The notes beneath the pieces were generated by a model. That model did not search any database. It was given only the letters and a program-made list of their open reading frames with translations, and was not told the origin of the DNA. A stretch of 64,000 bases of DNA from Chlorobaculum limnaeum (GTDB lineage: Bacteria; Bacteroidota; Chlorobiia; Chlorobiales; Chlorobiaceae). Shown in pieces: positions 20,348-29,510 of the stretch (positions within the stretch are counted from its first letter, which is position 1; every line of letters starts with the position of its first letter). The stretch covers positions 1,754,001 to 1,818,000 of the forward strand of contig NZ_CP017305.1 of the NCBI RefSeq assembly GCF_001747405.1. Reading direction: 5' to 3'. The position numbers and the translations under genes were made by a program.

Positions 20348-21643
20348 ATGGCACAAACGATAACCCAGAAAATTTTCGCCAAAGCCGCGAACCGCAAGTT
20401 CGTCGATCCCGGCCAGAGCGTATGGCTTAATGTCGATGTCCTGTTGACGCACGACGTCTGCGGGCCGCCGACCTTCGATATCTTCAAGCAGGAGTTCGGC
20501 CCGAAGGCCAAAGTGTGGGATCCGTCGAAAGTGGTGGTGCTTCCCGACCACTACATCTTCACAGCCAACGAACACGCCCACCGCAACATCGACCTGTTGA
20601 GGCAGTTCGCCGCCGAGCAGGGGCTGCCGAACTACTATGACGTAGGCACCGATCGTTATCGCGGCGTCTGCCACGTCGCGCTGGCCGAAGAGGGCTTCAA
20701 CCTCCCCGGCACAGTGCTCTTCGGCACCGACTCGCACACCTGCACCTCGGGCGCGTTCGGCATGTTCGGCTCCGGCATCGGCAACACCGACGCGGCCTTC
20801 ATCCTCGGCACCGGCAAGCTCTGGGAAAAGGTGCCCGATTCGATGAAGTTCACCTTCGAGGGGCAGATGCCAGAGTACCTGACGGCCAAAGACCTGATTT
20901 TGCAGATCCTCGGCGACATCACCACCGACGGCGCGACCTACCGCGCGATGGAGTTCGACGGCGAAGCGGTCTATTCGCTGCCGATCGACGAGCGCATGAC
21001 GCTCTGCAACATGGCCATCGAGGCCGGTGGCATGAACGGCATCATCGCCGCCGATTCTGTCACCGAGGCCTTCGTGAAGGCGCGCACCAGCAAGCCGTAC
21101 GAGATTTTCCACAGCGACCCGGACGCGCAGTACCACAGCATGTACCGCTACAACGTCGAGCAGATGGAGCCGGTTGTGGCGCAGCCGCACAGCCCGGACA
21201 ACCGCGCAACCGTGCGCAGCGTGGCCGGAACGCCGATCACCAAATCGTACATCGGCTCCTGCACCGGCGGCAAGCTGACCGACTTCAGGCTTGCGGCGAA
21301 AATCCTCAAGGGCAAGCAGGTCAGCGTGACGACCAACATCGTGCCCGCGACGGTACTCGTGGCATCGCAGCTCGAAACCGAGATGTACGACGGCCAGAGC
21401 CTGCGCCAGATTTTCGAGGATGCCGGTTGCAGCATCGCCCTGCCCTCGTGCGCGGCGTGCCTCGGCGGCCCTTCGGACACGGTCGGACGTTCGGTCGATA
21501 ACGACGTGGTCGTTTCGACCACCAACCGCAACTTCCCCGGACGCATGGGCAGCAAGTTCGCGGGCGTCTACCTGGCCTCTCCGCTGACTGCGGCGGCCTC
21601 CGCCGTGACGGGCAAACTCACCGATCCGAGGGATTTCCTCTGA
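20348..21643 (+). CDS. leuC: Isopropylmalate isomerase large subunit (homoaconitase-type LeuC)
   Basis: The 431-residue aconitase-family protein isomerises 2- to 3-isopropylmalate and probably citramalate to 3-methylmalate. FGTDSHTCTSGAFG holds one cluster-region motif, GSCTGGKLTDF carries a cluster cysteine, and CAACLGGPSDTVG supplies the others. The length of about 430 is that of the archaeal-type LeuC group rather than the enterobacterial one of about 466. It is followed 35 bp later by leuD, the small subunit. Confidence 0.95.
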   Translation: MAQTITQKIFAKAANRKFVDPGQSVWLNVDVLLTHDVCGPPTFDIFKQEFGPKAKVWDPSKVVVLPDHYIFTANEHAHRNIDLLRQFAAEQGLPNYYDVGTDRYRGVCHVALAEEGFNLPGTVLFGTDSHTCTSGAFGMFGSGIGNTDAAFILGTGKLWEKVPDSMKFTFEGQMPEYLTAKDLILQILGDITTDGATYRAMEFDGEAVYSLPIDERMTLCNMAIEAGGMNGIIAADSVTEAFVKARTSKPYEIFHSDPDAQYHSMYRYNVEQMEPVVAQPHSPDNRATVRSVAGTPITKSYIGSCTGGKLTDFRLAAKILKGKQVSVTTNIVPATVLVASQLETEMYDGQSLRQIFEDAGCSIALPSCAACLGGPSDTVGRSVDNDVVVSTTNRNFPGRMGSKFAGVYLASPLTAAASAVTGKLTDPRDFL

Positions 21644-21678
21644 TCGAACGAAGCAACTGACAAGGAAAACACAGCATC

Positions 21679-22251
21679 ATGGACACCATCATACAGGGTA
21701 AAGCCTACGTTCTCGGCAAGAATATCGACACCGACCAGATCATTCCCGCCGAACACCTGGTCTACAGCCTCTCCGATCCCGAAGAGGTGAAGATGTACGG
21801 CAAATACGCGCTCTCCGGCGTTCCGATCGAGCAGGCGGGACTTCCGGAAGGGGGCATTCCATTCGTCGAGGAGGGCTACTACAGCTCGCCCTACTCGATC
21901 ATCATCGCAGGCCCCAACTTCGGTTGCGGCTCGTCGAGGGAGCACGCTCCCTTCGCGCTGAAGGTCGCCGGAGCGAGAGCGATCATCGCCGAATCCTACG
22001 CAAGAATTTTCTATCGCAACTGCGTGGATGGCGGCTTTGTTATTCCCTTTGAGACCGCGCAGCCGCTCAACAAATCGATCCTGACGGGCGACGAACTGTC
22101 GCTCGACATGGAGAACAACACGCTGACCAACCTCACGCAGAACGTCACCTACCAGCTCCGGCCGCTGGGCGACGTCGTGAACATCGTGCAGGCAGGCGGC
22201 ATCTTTGAATACGCAAGGAAAAACGACCTCATGGCTACGACTGAGGCATAA
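21679..22251 (+). CDS. leuD: Isopropylmalate isomerase small subunit
   Basis: The 190-residue swivel domain of the LeuCD isomerase contains GKNIDTDQIIPAEHL, the hallmark FGCGSSREHAPFALK and YARIFYRNCVDGG. It pairs with LeuC to complete the active site. It lies between leuC and cimA, with cimA starting 9 bp after its stop, so the three form one translational unit. Confidence 0.96.
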   Translation: MDTIIQGKAYVLGKNIDTDQIIPAEHLVYSLSDPEEVKMYGKYALSGVPIEQAGLPEGGIPFVEEGYYSSPYSIIIAGPNFGCGSSREHAPFALKVAGARAIIAESYARIFYRNCVDGGFVIPFETAQPLNKSILTGDELSLDMENNTLTNLTQNVTYQLRPLGDVVNIVQAGGIFEYARKNDLMATTEA

Positions 22252-22259
22252 GCAACAGC

Positions 22260-23864
22260 ATGGTAATTGAACTGTATGACACCACCCTGCGTGACGGTAC
22301 GCAGGGTGAGCACATCAATCTTTCGGTACAGGACAAGCTTCTGATCGCCGAACGGCTCGACGAGTTCGGCGTGGACTTCATCGAGGGTGGCTGGCCGAGC
22401 AGCAATCCAAAGGACGAGGAGTTCTTCCTCAAGGCCAGAAAGCTCGATTTCAAGCACGCCCGCCTCACCGCGTTCGGCTCGACGGCTCGGTCGCTCGACA
22501 ACATCGAGGGCGACCCGAACCTGGTCGGCCTGGTCAGATGCGAGGCGCCGGTGCTCACCATTTTCGGAAAAACCTGGAAGGCCCACTCCGTCAAGAGTCT
22601 CGGCATTTCGGACGACGAGAACGCCGAGCTGATCCGCCGTTCGGTGCGATTCCTCGTCGAGTCGGGCCGCGAGGTGTTCTTCGACGCGGAGCACTTTTTC
22701 GACGGCTGGAAGGACAACGCGGAGTTCGCTGAACGGATGATCACGGCAGCCGTCGAGGCAGGCGCGAGCCGCGTCGTGCTTTGCGACACCAACGGCGGCA
22801 CGCTGCCCCACGAAGTCGCGGCGATCGTCACGCGGGTGCGCCAGATCGTTGTTGTGCCGGTCGGCATCCACGCGCACAACGACGGCGACCTCGCCGTGGC
22901 CAACTCCATCGAGGCGGTCAGGGCAGGCGCGACGCAGGTGCAGGGTACGATCAACGGCATCGGCGAGCGGTGCGGCAACGCCAACCTGGTGAGCATCATT
23001 CCGAACCTCATGCTCAAGCTCAGCAGCGAGTTCAGCCATGTGCGGGATATGAAAGCGCTCACCTCGATGTCGAAGTTCGTGTTCGAGATTCTGAACCTCC
23101 CGCCCGACACCAAAGCGCCCTTCGTCGGCAAATCGGCCTTCGCGCACAAGGGCGGCATCCACGTCAGCGCGGTGATGAAGGAGAGTTCGCTCTACGAGCA
23201 CATCGATCCGGCGCTGGTCGGCAATCGTCAGCGCGTGCTGGTCTCGGAGCTGGCGGGCCAGAGCAACATCCGCTACAAGGCGCAGGAGCTTGGCATTTCG
23301 TTGCCGGAGAAGGGAGAGGTGTTCAAAAATCTGGTCAACCACGTCAAGAAGCTCGAACACCAGGGCTACCAGTTCGACGGGGCTGAAGCCTCCTTCGAGC
23401 TGATCCTGCGCCGCGAACTCGGCCAGTTCACGCCATTTTTCGAGGTGATCGAGTCGAAGGTGGTGATCCAGAACGGGCAAGAGATCAAGGCGGTCGATCA
23501 GGCCGTGATGAAGGTGGTTGTCGGCGATGAAACAGAGCAGACGGTCGCGGACGGCGACGGCCCGGTCAACGCGCTCGACAAGGCGCTGCGCAAGGCGCTG
23601 CTGCACTTCTACCCGGACATTCGCGCCATCAGGCTGATCGACTACAAGGTGCGCGTGCTCGAAGAGAAGAGCGGCACGAGCGCCAAGGTGCGCGTGCTCA
23701 TCGAGAGCAGCGACGGCCAGAACAGCTGGGGCACGGTAGGCGTCTCGACCAACATCATCGAGGCAAGCCTTCAGGCCCTCAACGACAGCATCAACTACTA
23801 CCTCTTCTACCACCAGTCGAAAGCGGTCGCGACAGCTCCATCAAGCGAGGCTTTGAACGGTTAG
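22260..23864 (+). CDS. cimA: (R)-citramalate synthase CimA
   Basis: The 534-residue DRE-TIM enzyme condenses pyruvate and acetyl-CoA. The N-terminus is YDTTLRDGTQGEHINLSVQDK, given in parts: the catalytic TLRDGTQ and DFIEGGWPSSNP. Metal ligands lie in HAHNDGDLAVANS, and GTINGIGERCGNANL follows. A C-terminal LeuA allosteric domain occupies about 400-534. The GTQGEH/GGWP variants are those of citramalate synthases, not 2-isopropylmalate synthase. With LeuCD and LeuB next door it gives a threonine-independent route to 2-oxobutyrate and isoleucine, well known in Chlorobi-like anaerobes. No leuA is present in the window. Confidence 0.93.
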   Translation: MVIELYDTTLRDGTQGEHINLSVQDKLLIAERLDEFGVDFIEGGWPSSNPKDEEFFLKARKLDFKHARLTAFGSTARSLDNIEGDPNLVGLVRCEAPVLTIFGKTWKAHSVKSLGISDDENAELIRRSVRFLVESGREVFFDAEHFFDGWKDNAEFAERMITAAVEAGASRVVLCDTNGGTLPHEVAAIVTRVRQIVVVPVGIHAHNDGDLAVANSIEAVRAGATQVQGTINGIGERCGNANLVSIIPNLMLKLSSEFSHVRDMKALTSMSKFVFEILNLPPDTKAPFVGKSAFAHKGGIHVSAVMKESSLYEHIDPALVGNRQRVLVSELAGQSNIRYKAQELGISLPEKGEVFKNLVNHVKKLEHQGYQFDGAEASFELILRRELGQFTPFFEVIESKVVIQNGQEIKAVDQAVMKVVVGDETEQTVADGDGPVNALDKALRKALLHFYPDIRAIRLIDYKVRVLEEKSGTSAKVRVLIESSDGQNSWGTVGVSTNIIEASLQALNDSINYYLFYHQSKAVATAPSSEALNG

Positions 23865-23904
23865 CACAGCGGTTTGCCCATGGGAGATAATCATTCCTCT
23901 TTCT

Positions 23905-23948
23905 CCAACAGGACTTATAGGTTATAGGCGTTCAATAAGTCCTGTTGG
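23905..23948. repeat. Perfect 14-bp inverted repeat between cimA and radC
   Basis: CCAACAGGACTTAT (23905-23918) and ATAAGTCCTGTTGG (23935-23948) are exact reverse complements around a 16-nt loop. A further GGACTTAT lies about 25 bp downstream. No T run follows, so it may be a Rho-assisted terminator for cimA or a DNA or RNA binding site. Confidence 0.7.
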
Positions 23949-24030
23949 GCCCAAGGAATTTGCATTTATTATCTGACTGGACTTATCTTTAGCGTATTAT
24001 TCACTCCTGACCCCCTTTTCAGGAAACATC

Positions 24031-24669
24031 ATGCGAATTCACGACATCGATCCGGACAACCGGCCCAGGGAGAGGTTCCTGCGTTCCGGCAAGGAGTCCC
24101 TCAGCCCGGCTGAACTGCTGGCGCTCATTCTCCGCTCCGGCACCGCCGGACTGAACATCATCGATACCTGCAACCTGCTCATCTCGCAAAATGGTCTCGA
24201 ACGCCTCGCCGACCTGTCGATTCTGGAGTTGCAGAAAACTCCCGGCATTGGCGAAGCCAAGGCGATGCAGATCGCGGCGATCTTCGAGCTTCAGCGAAGA
24301 TTGCACTTCGCACGCAACATGAACCGGAAAGTGCAGGGAGCGCGTGACGTATTCGAATACATGAAAGGACGTATCCCCGACGAAACCAAAGAGCATCTGT
24401 TCGTGCTCTTCATGAGCACAAAAAACCAGATACTGAGGCACGAAACCATCACCATAGGCACGCTCACCGCGTCACTCATCCATCCAAGGGAAATTTTCAA
24501 GGCGGCGATCCGCGAAAGCGCGCACTCGATCATTCTGGTGCATAACCATCCGTCTGGCGACGTACAGCCAAGCAACGCAGACAAGCAGGTCACCTCGATT
24601 CTGAAAAAAGCCGGCGATCTTCTCCAGATCGAACTACTCGATCATGTGATCGTGGGTAGGGTTTGCTGA
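24031..24669 (+). pseudogene. radC: RadC/JAB-domain protein, 3' end removed by an insertion sequence
   Basis: The frame has the RadC HhH region ([15 protein letters not shown]) and the JAB domain metal motif HNHPSGD. It reads to DHVIVG and then runs into the insertion element as RVC-stop. The lost codons are found intact on the far side (26282-26329). Removing 24659-26281 plus one copy of the 7-bp duplication gives a 669-nt gene, 222 codons, with the normal ending FRDHSLL. The catalytic motif survives in the 212-residue truncated product, so partial function is possible. The role of RadC in DNA repair is itself uncertain. The ATG at 24031 has TCAGGAAAC upstream. Confidence 0.93.
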
Positions 24670-26281
24670 AGAATTCAAGCCATCGCCCCGCGGCACTCAA
24701 TCGCCGCTCGGGGAGGTGACCACGCGAACAAATTTCTGATTACATCAAGCTCCAAAAGGAGCCATTCAAACAGGCGCAAAAAAGGAGCGGCGAGCAGCCG
24801 GTCCAAGTTCATCACGAGGAACGTGATCGAGACCACACTCAGACTGCTCTCGGCAAGCCTCGCCATTACCCGGCCCAGCCCGTATCGGCGCTTCGCCTTA
24901 CCGAACATGCCTTCGACGGCATTCCGGACTCCTTCGTCTTCCCTGATCTGCCGCCGGCGGGCCCGGTTCTTCTCAACATCCTTCGGGGGCCGACCGAGCG
25001 GCACGCCGCTCAGCCGGATTCCTCGTGCCTTGCACCACATCCGGTTGGCCAGCGTCCGGTAGATCTTGTCGGCATGGACTGATTCGGGATAGTGCCCGTA
25101 GCGCTCGCGATATCGCTCGATATCCCGCACCAGGTCGCAGCCTTCGTTGTAGGCGTTCCAGCTCATCCGTTCCGGCAGGCTGATGCCGTCGACGACGCTG
25201 ATGGAGAGCTTCATGCCGAACTCCGTCCTGGCTGCGGCCTTGCCCCGTACGATCGGCCTGACATGGGGCTGGCTGATGCTGACGATTCGATCGCTGATGC
25301 TCTTCCTGTCACTCTTGTACATTTCCTGTTGCTGCCGATACAGCTCATCGATCACCAGCAGGTCGCGATACCGCGCTGTCGAGAGGACGGTCAGCGGTAC
25401 AGCGGCGCTGAGCGCTTCGATATGCTTCAGGTTTCGACCGATGTACTGCAACTGCTGGCGAATGGCTCGACGAAGCGCTTTTTTCGACAGGTTCCGCTTC
25501 ATGATTGCCGAGAGAAACGCTTTCCTGGCCTTCTTGCGATACGTCCTCGGCTTGCCCAACTCCTGCGGAGCATTGGCACACAACTGGTCGATGATTTTCT
25601 CGGTCTTTTCCCGTGCTTCGTTGAGCAGACCAATATCCGTCGGATAGGCGATGTCTGCCGGTGCGCAGGTGGCATCAACGATGAGTTTGCCCTTGTTGCC
25701 GGAACCACCGTCTCCGTCGTCATTCTGGTTCCTTTCCTCAGCCTTCCTGCGCTCTTCAGCCAGATGGCGTTGCAGGAGTTCCTCCTGCAACGCGGCCAGA
25801 TCGGTATGCTTCAGCCGCTTCCGAAAGTGGGTCAGCATCGAGGCATCGAAGGGCGCTGCATGCTGGTACGTTTCAAGACCGATAAAGAACTGGAGATACG
25901 GGTTCTCCTTGATCTGTTCGACCGTCTCGATATCCGAAAGGCCGAGCTTCTCCTTGATAATCAAGGACCCCAGCGCCATGCGAACCGTCAGTGCAGGAGC
26001 GCCCCGTTTCGACATGAAGTTTTTGGCATACATCGTCTCGGCGACGTGCCAGGGAATTACGTCGGCGAGCTTCACCCACCGGTTTTCCGGATCGAGTTTA
26101 CCACCAAACGGCAGATGGAAATTTTCGAACGTGAGCTGCTGAAACTTCGGCTGGTACATGAATCGGCGGTATCGAGGTGCAGGGTTTTTGGGGCTTTTTC
26201 AGGCTTTTCCTTGCATTCAAGATACAAAAATACCGCTTAATTCATTACCATAAAACAATTTAACCATTATTCAGCAGACCC
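24659..26281. mobile_element. Insertion sequence, 1623 bp, IS5/IS1182-like
   Basis: The ends are GGGTTTGCTGAA at the left (24659-24670) and, read inward from the right, GGGTCTGCTGAA (26281-26270). These terminal repeats are 12 bp with one mismatch. The element is flanked by the direct repeat GTGGGTA at 24652-24658 and 26282-26288, a 7-bp target duplication. It carries one transposase gene on the minus strand and has inserted in radC. The intact reading frame outside it and the exact duplication suggest a recent event. Confidence 0.93.
24675..26159 (-). CDS. DDE transposase of the insertion element
   Basis: The 494-residue transposase has an N-terminal DUF772-type domain (RMALGSLIIKEKLGLSDIETVEQIKENPYLQFFIG, shown here as the 62-95 region; key piece ENPYLQFFIG). 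The catalytic core includes LIVDATCAPADIAYPTD with the first aspartate and a later VHADKIYRT with the second. The C-terminal region GMFGKAKRRYGLGRVMARL suits the IS4/IS5-type DDE_Tnp_1 fold. The ATG at 26159 lies 122 bp inside the right end, and the stop is 16 bp from the left end. It looks intact, so the element may be active. The exact IS family needs a database match. Confidence 0.92.
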   Translation of the reverse strand: MYQPKFQQLTFENFHLPFGGKLDPENRWVKLADVIPWHVAETMYAKNFMSKRGAPALTVRMALGSLIIKEKLGLSDIETVEQIKENPYLQFFIGLETYQHAAPFDASMLTHFRKRLKHTDLAALQEELLQRHLAEERRKAEERNQNDDGDGGSGNKGKLIVDATCAPADIAYPTDIGLLNEAREKTEKIIDQLCANAPQELGKPRTYRKKARKAFLSAIMKRNLSKKALRRAIRQQLQYIGRNLKHIEALSAAVPLTVLSTARYRDLLVIDELYRQQQEMYKSDRKSISDRIVSISQPHVRPIVRGKAAARTEFGMKLSISVVDGISLPERMSWNAYNEGCDLVRDIERYRERYGHYPESVHADKIYRTLANRMWCKARGIRLSGVPLGRPPKDVEKNRARRRQIREDEGVRNAVEGMFGKAKRRYGLGRVMARLAESSLSVVSITFLVMNLDRLLAAPFLRLFEWLLLELDVIRNLFAWSPPRAAIECRGAMA

Positions 26282-26329
26282 GTGGGTAGTGAAGGCTGGT
26301 TCAGCTTCAGGGATCACTCCCTGCTTTGA
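26282..26329 (+). pseudogene. radC: Detached 3' end of radC
   Basis: After the right copy of GTGGGTA the sequence encodes SEGWFSFRDHSLL and a TGA at 26327-26329, the conserved RadC C-terminus in frame with the left part. It has no start of its own and is not expected to be expressed. Confidence 0.9.
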
Positions 26330-26457
26330 CTGGTTTTGCGCTCGATGCGGTATTGAGAGGGTGACGATTTCGCAATCGGGACTCCGGCATCATACCGGGT
26401 GAGTCGGCAAAAAGAGATCGTTCAAAAACGACGGCAGGATAAGCGTATCAAACTTGA

Positions 26458-26739
26458 TCAGTTGTGTGCCGGTTTGAACTCGTTCTGAACAGAAATTCCC
26501 TGCATCGACGCTGCCGCTGCACCCAGAGCTGAAGGGAACTCACGAACATTCTTGGCCTGAAGGCCTTTCTGCGTTTTGTCGAGATCGTATTCAACCTCGG
26601 AATCCTGATTGAGCACCTTGAAGCTCTGGTCGGAAACTATCGCCGAGAAATGAACGAATATGTCTTCCCCGCCATCATGGTTCAGAATAAACCCGTACCC
26701 TTTTTTCCCATCAAACCATTTGACCTTGCTTTTAGCCAT
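26458..26739 (-). CDS. Cold-shock domain protein (CspA family)
   Basis: The 93-residue protein starts MAKSKVKWFDGKKGYGFI and contains RNP1 (KGYGFI) and RNP2-like IFVHFSAI motifs of the single-stranded nucleic-acid-binding cold-shock fold. A 25-residue C-terminal extension is rich in Ala/Gln. Such proteins melt RNA structure and aid translation or antitermination. The 149-bp gap to the divergent reductase gene is strongly AT-rich and probably holds both promoters. Confidence 0.95.
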   Translation of the reverse strand: MAKSKVKWFDGKKGYGFILNHDGGEDIFVHFSAIVSDQSFKVLNQDSEVEYDLDKTQKGLQAKNVREFPSALGAAAASMQGISVQNEFKPAHN

Positions 26740-26888
26740 GATGACACTCCAAGGTTGATGTTAACAAAATGAAAACATAACTTTATTTTTTAGTAAAATA
26801 TAAAATATTTCGTCAAATGCCGCAATAGCCGGAACAACTTTCGAGATAACTACGCTCACCGAAAAAGCGATAAAATTTTGTTGTAATT

Positions 26889-27623
26889 ATGAAACATGTC
26901 ATTCTTATCACCGGCGCAGGCAAAGGCATTGGCAGAGCGATCGCTCTCGAGTTCGCCCGCGCCATCAGGCACCATCCTGATTTCGAACCTGTGCTCGTGC
27001 TCTCTTCGCGCACACCGGCAGACCTGGAAGCAATTTCACTCGAGTGCCGCGCCGAGGGCGCTCTGACCGACACCGTCACCGCCGATATCTCCGATATGGC
27101 CGATGTGCGGCGGCTGGCCAATCACATTGTCGAGCATTATGGCCGCATCGATTGCCTGGTGAACAACGCGGGCGTTGGTCGCTTCGGAATGCTGGGAGAC
27201 ATGACCGAGGAGGATTTCGACTACACCATGAGCACGAATCTGAAAGGAACCTTTTTCCTGACCCAGGCGCTCTTCGCCATGATGCAACGCCAGCGTTCGG
27301 GGCACATCTTCTTCATCACCTCGGTGGCCGCAACAAAAGCTTTCGAACACTCGTCGATCTACTGCATGTCGAAATTCGGGCAGCGTGGTCTGGTCGAAAC
27401 ATTACGTCTGTACGCAAGGAAGAGCAACGTACGGATCACCGACGTCCAGCCGGGAGCAGCACTTACGCCAATGTGGGGCGAGGTGAACGACGAAATACAG
27501 TCGCTGATGATGATGCCGGAAGATGTCGCCGCGCCCGTCGTGCAAGCCTACCTGCAACCGGCGAGAACCGTGGTCGAAGAGATCGTGCTGCGGCCCACCG
27601 GCGGCGATTTGCAGGACGAGTGA
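26889..27623 (+). CDS. Sepiapterin reductase (short-chain dehydrogenase)
   Basis: The 244-residue SDR has the NADPH motif TGAGKGIG (residues 8-15), NNAG near 90, and catalytic serine and YCMSK near 145-162. It closely matches my recollection of the C. tepidum sepiapterin reductase, including VLVLSSRTPADLEAISLECR-type segments and the MMMPEDVAAPVVQAYLQPAR tail. That enzyme reduces 6-pyruvoyl-tetrahydropterin/sepiapterin to L-threo-tetrahydrobiopterin, the base of the pterin glycoside of green sulfur bacteria. It heads a run with yqeY and serS. The function is assigned by resemblance to that characterised protein. Confidence 0.88.
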   Translation: MKHVILITGAGKGIGRAIALEFARAIRHHPDFEPVLVLSSRTPADLEAISLECRAEGALTDTVTADISDMADVRRLANHIVEHYGRIDCLVNNAGVGRFGMLGDMTEEDFDYTMSTNLKGTFFLTQALFAMMQRQRSGHIFFITSVAATKAFEHSSIYCMSKFGQRGLVETLRLYARKSNVRITDVQPGAALTPMWGEVNDEIQSLMMMPEDVAAPVVQAYLQPARTVVEEIVLRPTGGDLQDE

Positions 27624-27628
27624 AGAGC

Positions 27629-27662
27629 ATGGACGCTGTGGACGAAGTGGACGTTGTCGACA
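27629..27662 (+). repeat. 9-bp tandem repeat, TGGACGNNG family
   Basis: About four units: TGGACGCTG, TGGACGAAG, TGGACGTTG and a diverged TCGAC. It starts 6 nt after the reductase stop. The same unit recurs after serS, ftsE and, degenerately, the PEBP gene. Confidence 0.75.
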
Positions 27663-27745
27663 CAGGAACGGTGCAACTGTTCCAATTATCAACAATTCCG
27701 GTTATCTTCCGGTTCTTGAAATCATAACCAGTGAACAGCATCATC

Positions 27746-28204
27746 ATGAGTCTGAAGGAAAGAATCGACCAGGAACTGAAAGAAGCAATGAAGAGCGGCG
27801 ACAAGATTCGTCTCAACGCCATTCGTTCCATCCGGGCTGCGCTGCTTGAAAAGGAGGTTTCGATCAGGGTCGGCGGCAAGGCCGTGCTGAGCGAGGAGCA
27901 GGAAATCGAAGTGCTCACGGGGCTGGCCAAGCGGCGTCGCGACGCTATCGAACAGTTCACGGCGGGCAACCGCCCTGACCTTGCCGAAACCGAGGCTGCC
28001 GAGCTGAAGGTGCTCGAAGAGTACCTGCCGCAGCAGCTCTCCGACGAAGAGGTCGAGGCAGCGATTCGCGAGATCATCGCGCAAACTGGCGCGACCTCAA
28101 TGAAGGAGATGGGCAAGGTGATGGGCCTTGCCATGAAAGCGCTCAAGGGCAAGGCCGACGGCGGCAAAGTACAGAACTTCGTGAAATCGCTGCTCTCAGC
28201 ATAA
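27746..28204 (+). CDS. yqeY: YqeY/GatB-tail domain protein
   Basis: The 152-residue product (MSLKERIDQELKEAMKSGDK at its N-terminus) matches the YqeY family over its full length: IRLNAIRSIRAALLEKE, TGLAKRRRDAIEQF, LEEYLPQQLSDEEVEA and a C-terminal MGKVMGLAMKALKGKADGG. The fold is shared with the tail of the amidotransferase GatB and may bind tRNA, but no reaction is known. A GTG at 27731 is an alternative start. It lies 12 bp before serS, which supports a translation-related role. Confidence 0.93.
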   Translation: MSLKERIDQELKEAMKSGDKIRLNAIRSIRAALLEKEVSIRVGGKAVLSEEQEIEVLTGLAKRRRDAIEQFTAGNRPDLAETEAAELKVLEEYLPQQLSDEEVEAAIREIIAQTGATSMKEMGKVMGLAMKALKGKADGGKVQNFVKSLLSA

Positions 28205-28216
28205 CCGCCCAAGACC

Positions 28217-29500
28217 ATGCTCGATATAAATTATATACGCCAGAATCCTGACGATGTGAAGGAGATGCTGCGCCGCCGCCAGCAGGGCGACGACGTGCCA
28301 AAGGTTGACCTGCTGCTTGAACGTGATACCGAGCGCAAGGCGATGGTGCAAGAGACCGACGACCTCAAGGCGCTGCGCAACCGTGTCTCGAAGGAGATCG
28401 CCAACATCAAGCGCACCGGCCAGGGATCGGGCGAGGAGCTGATCGCCCAGATGAAAGAGGTCTCCGACCAGATCGCCGATCTCGATCTGGCGCTCTCGAC
28501 GCTCGAAGCCGACATGGAGGAGCTGCTCTTGACGCTGCCCAACCGCCTGCACGAAAGCGTGCCGGAGGGGCGTTCCGCCGAAGAGAATGTGCTCTGCAAA
28601 GGGCCGGTTTCGTTCGAGCACGATCTCGACTTCCCGGTCAAAAACCACCTCGAACTCGGCAAAAGCCTCGGATTACTCGACTTCGAACGCGGCGCGAAGA
28701 TCAGCGGCGCGGGCTTTCCGGTCTACACCGGCAAGGGTGCGCGGCTGGAGCGGGCGCTCATCAACTTCATGCTCGACACCCACAGCGCTAACCACGGCTA
28801 CACCGAGGTATTCCCGCCCTTCATGGTGAACCAGGAGTCCCTGCGCGGCACCGGCCAGTGGCCCAAGTTCGCCGACCAGGTCTATCACATGCCGGAGGAC
28901 GGACTGTACGCCATCCCGACCGCCGAGGTGCCGGTGACCAACCTGCATCGCGGCGAGATGCTCGACGCGGCGAACCTGCCCATCGCCTACGCCGCATACT
29001 CAGCCTGCTTCCGGCGAGAGGCGGGCAGCTACGGCAAGGACACGCGCGGCTTCCTGCGGGTGCACCAGTTCAACAAGGTGGAGATGGTGCGCTTCACGCG
29101 GCCCGAAGCGTCGTACGAAGCGCTCGAAGAGATTCTCGGCCACGCCGAAGCGATCCTCTGCGCACTCAGGATTCCCTACCGCGTCATCACGCTGTGCAGC
29201 GGCGACATCAGCGCCAACGCTGCAAAGTGCTACGACATCGAGGTGTGGTCGCCAGCGGAGAACAAATATCTGGAGGCATCGAGCGTCTCGAACTTCGAGG
29301 ATTACCAGGCCCGCCGCTCGAACATCCGCTTCAAGCCCGGCGGCAAAGCCAAGCCGGAGTTCGTGCATACGCTGAACGGCTCGGGCCTGGCCACTTCGCG
29401 CCTGATGGTCTCGCTGCTCGAACATTACCAGACCGCCGACGGCAAGATCATGGTGCCGGAGGTGCTGAGGCCCTACACGGGGTTCGATGTGATCGGGTGA
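28217..29500 (+). CDS. serS: Seryl-tRNA synthetase
   Basis: The 427-residue class II synthetase charges tRNA-Ser. An N-terminal antiparallel coiled coil (about 30-105) reaches the tRNA long arm. Motif 2 is seen at [22 protein letters not shown], here cited as [14 protein letters not shown], and motif 3 at [20 protein letters not shown]. The ATG at 28217 begins [19 protein letters not shown], the usual SerRS start. It ends a unit with the reductase and yqeY, and a terminator hairpin lies before the convergent metX. Confidence 0.98.
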   Translation: MLDINYIRQNPDDVKEMLRRRQQGDDVPKVDLLLERDTERKAMVQETDDLKALRNRVSKEIANIKRTGQGSGEELIAQMKEVSDQIADLDLALSTLEADMEELLLTLPNRLHESVPEGRSAEENVLCKGPVSFEHDLDFPVKNHLELGKSLGLLDFERGAKISGAGFPVYTGKGARLERALINFMLDTHSANHGYTEVFPPFMVNQESLRGTGQWPKFADQVYHMPEDGLYAIPTAEVPVTNLHRGEMLDAANLPIAYAAYSACFRREAGSYGKDTRGFLRVHQFNKVEMVRFTRPEASYEALEEILGHAEAILCALRIPYRVITLCSGDISANAAKCYDIEVWSPAENKYLEASSVSNFEDYQARRSNIRFKPGGKAKPEFVHTLNGSGLATSRLMVSLLEHYQTADGKIMVPEVLRPYTGFDVIG

Positions 29501-29510
29501 GGGTAAAAAG

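Noticed and set aside
26365-26405. Two adjacent hairpins (CGATT/AATCG and GACTCCGG/CCGGGTGAGTC), considered as a tRNA or small RNA
   Set aside because: Arm lengths and loops do not fit a tRNA cloverleaf, and no acceptor stem or CCA end is visible. They were left unassigned.
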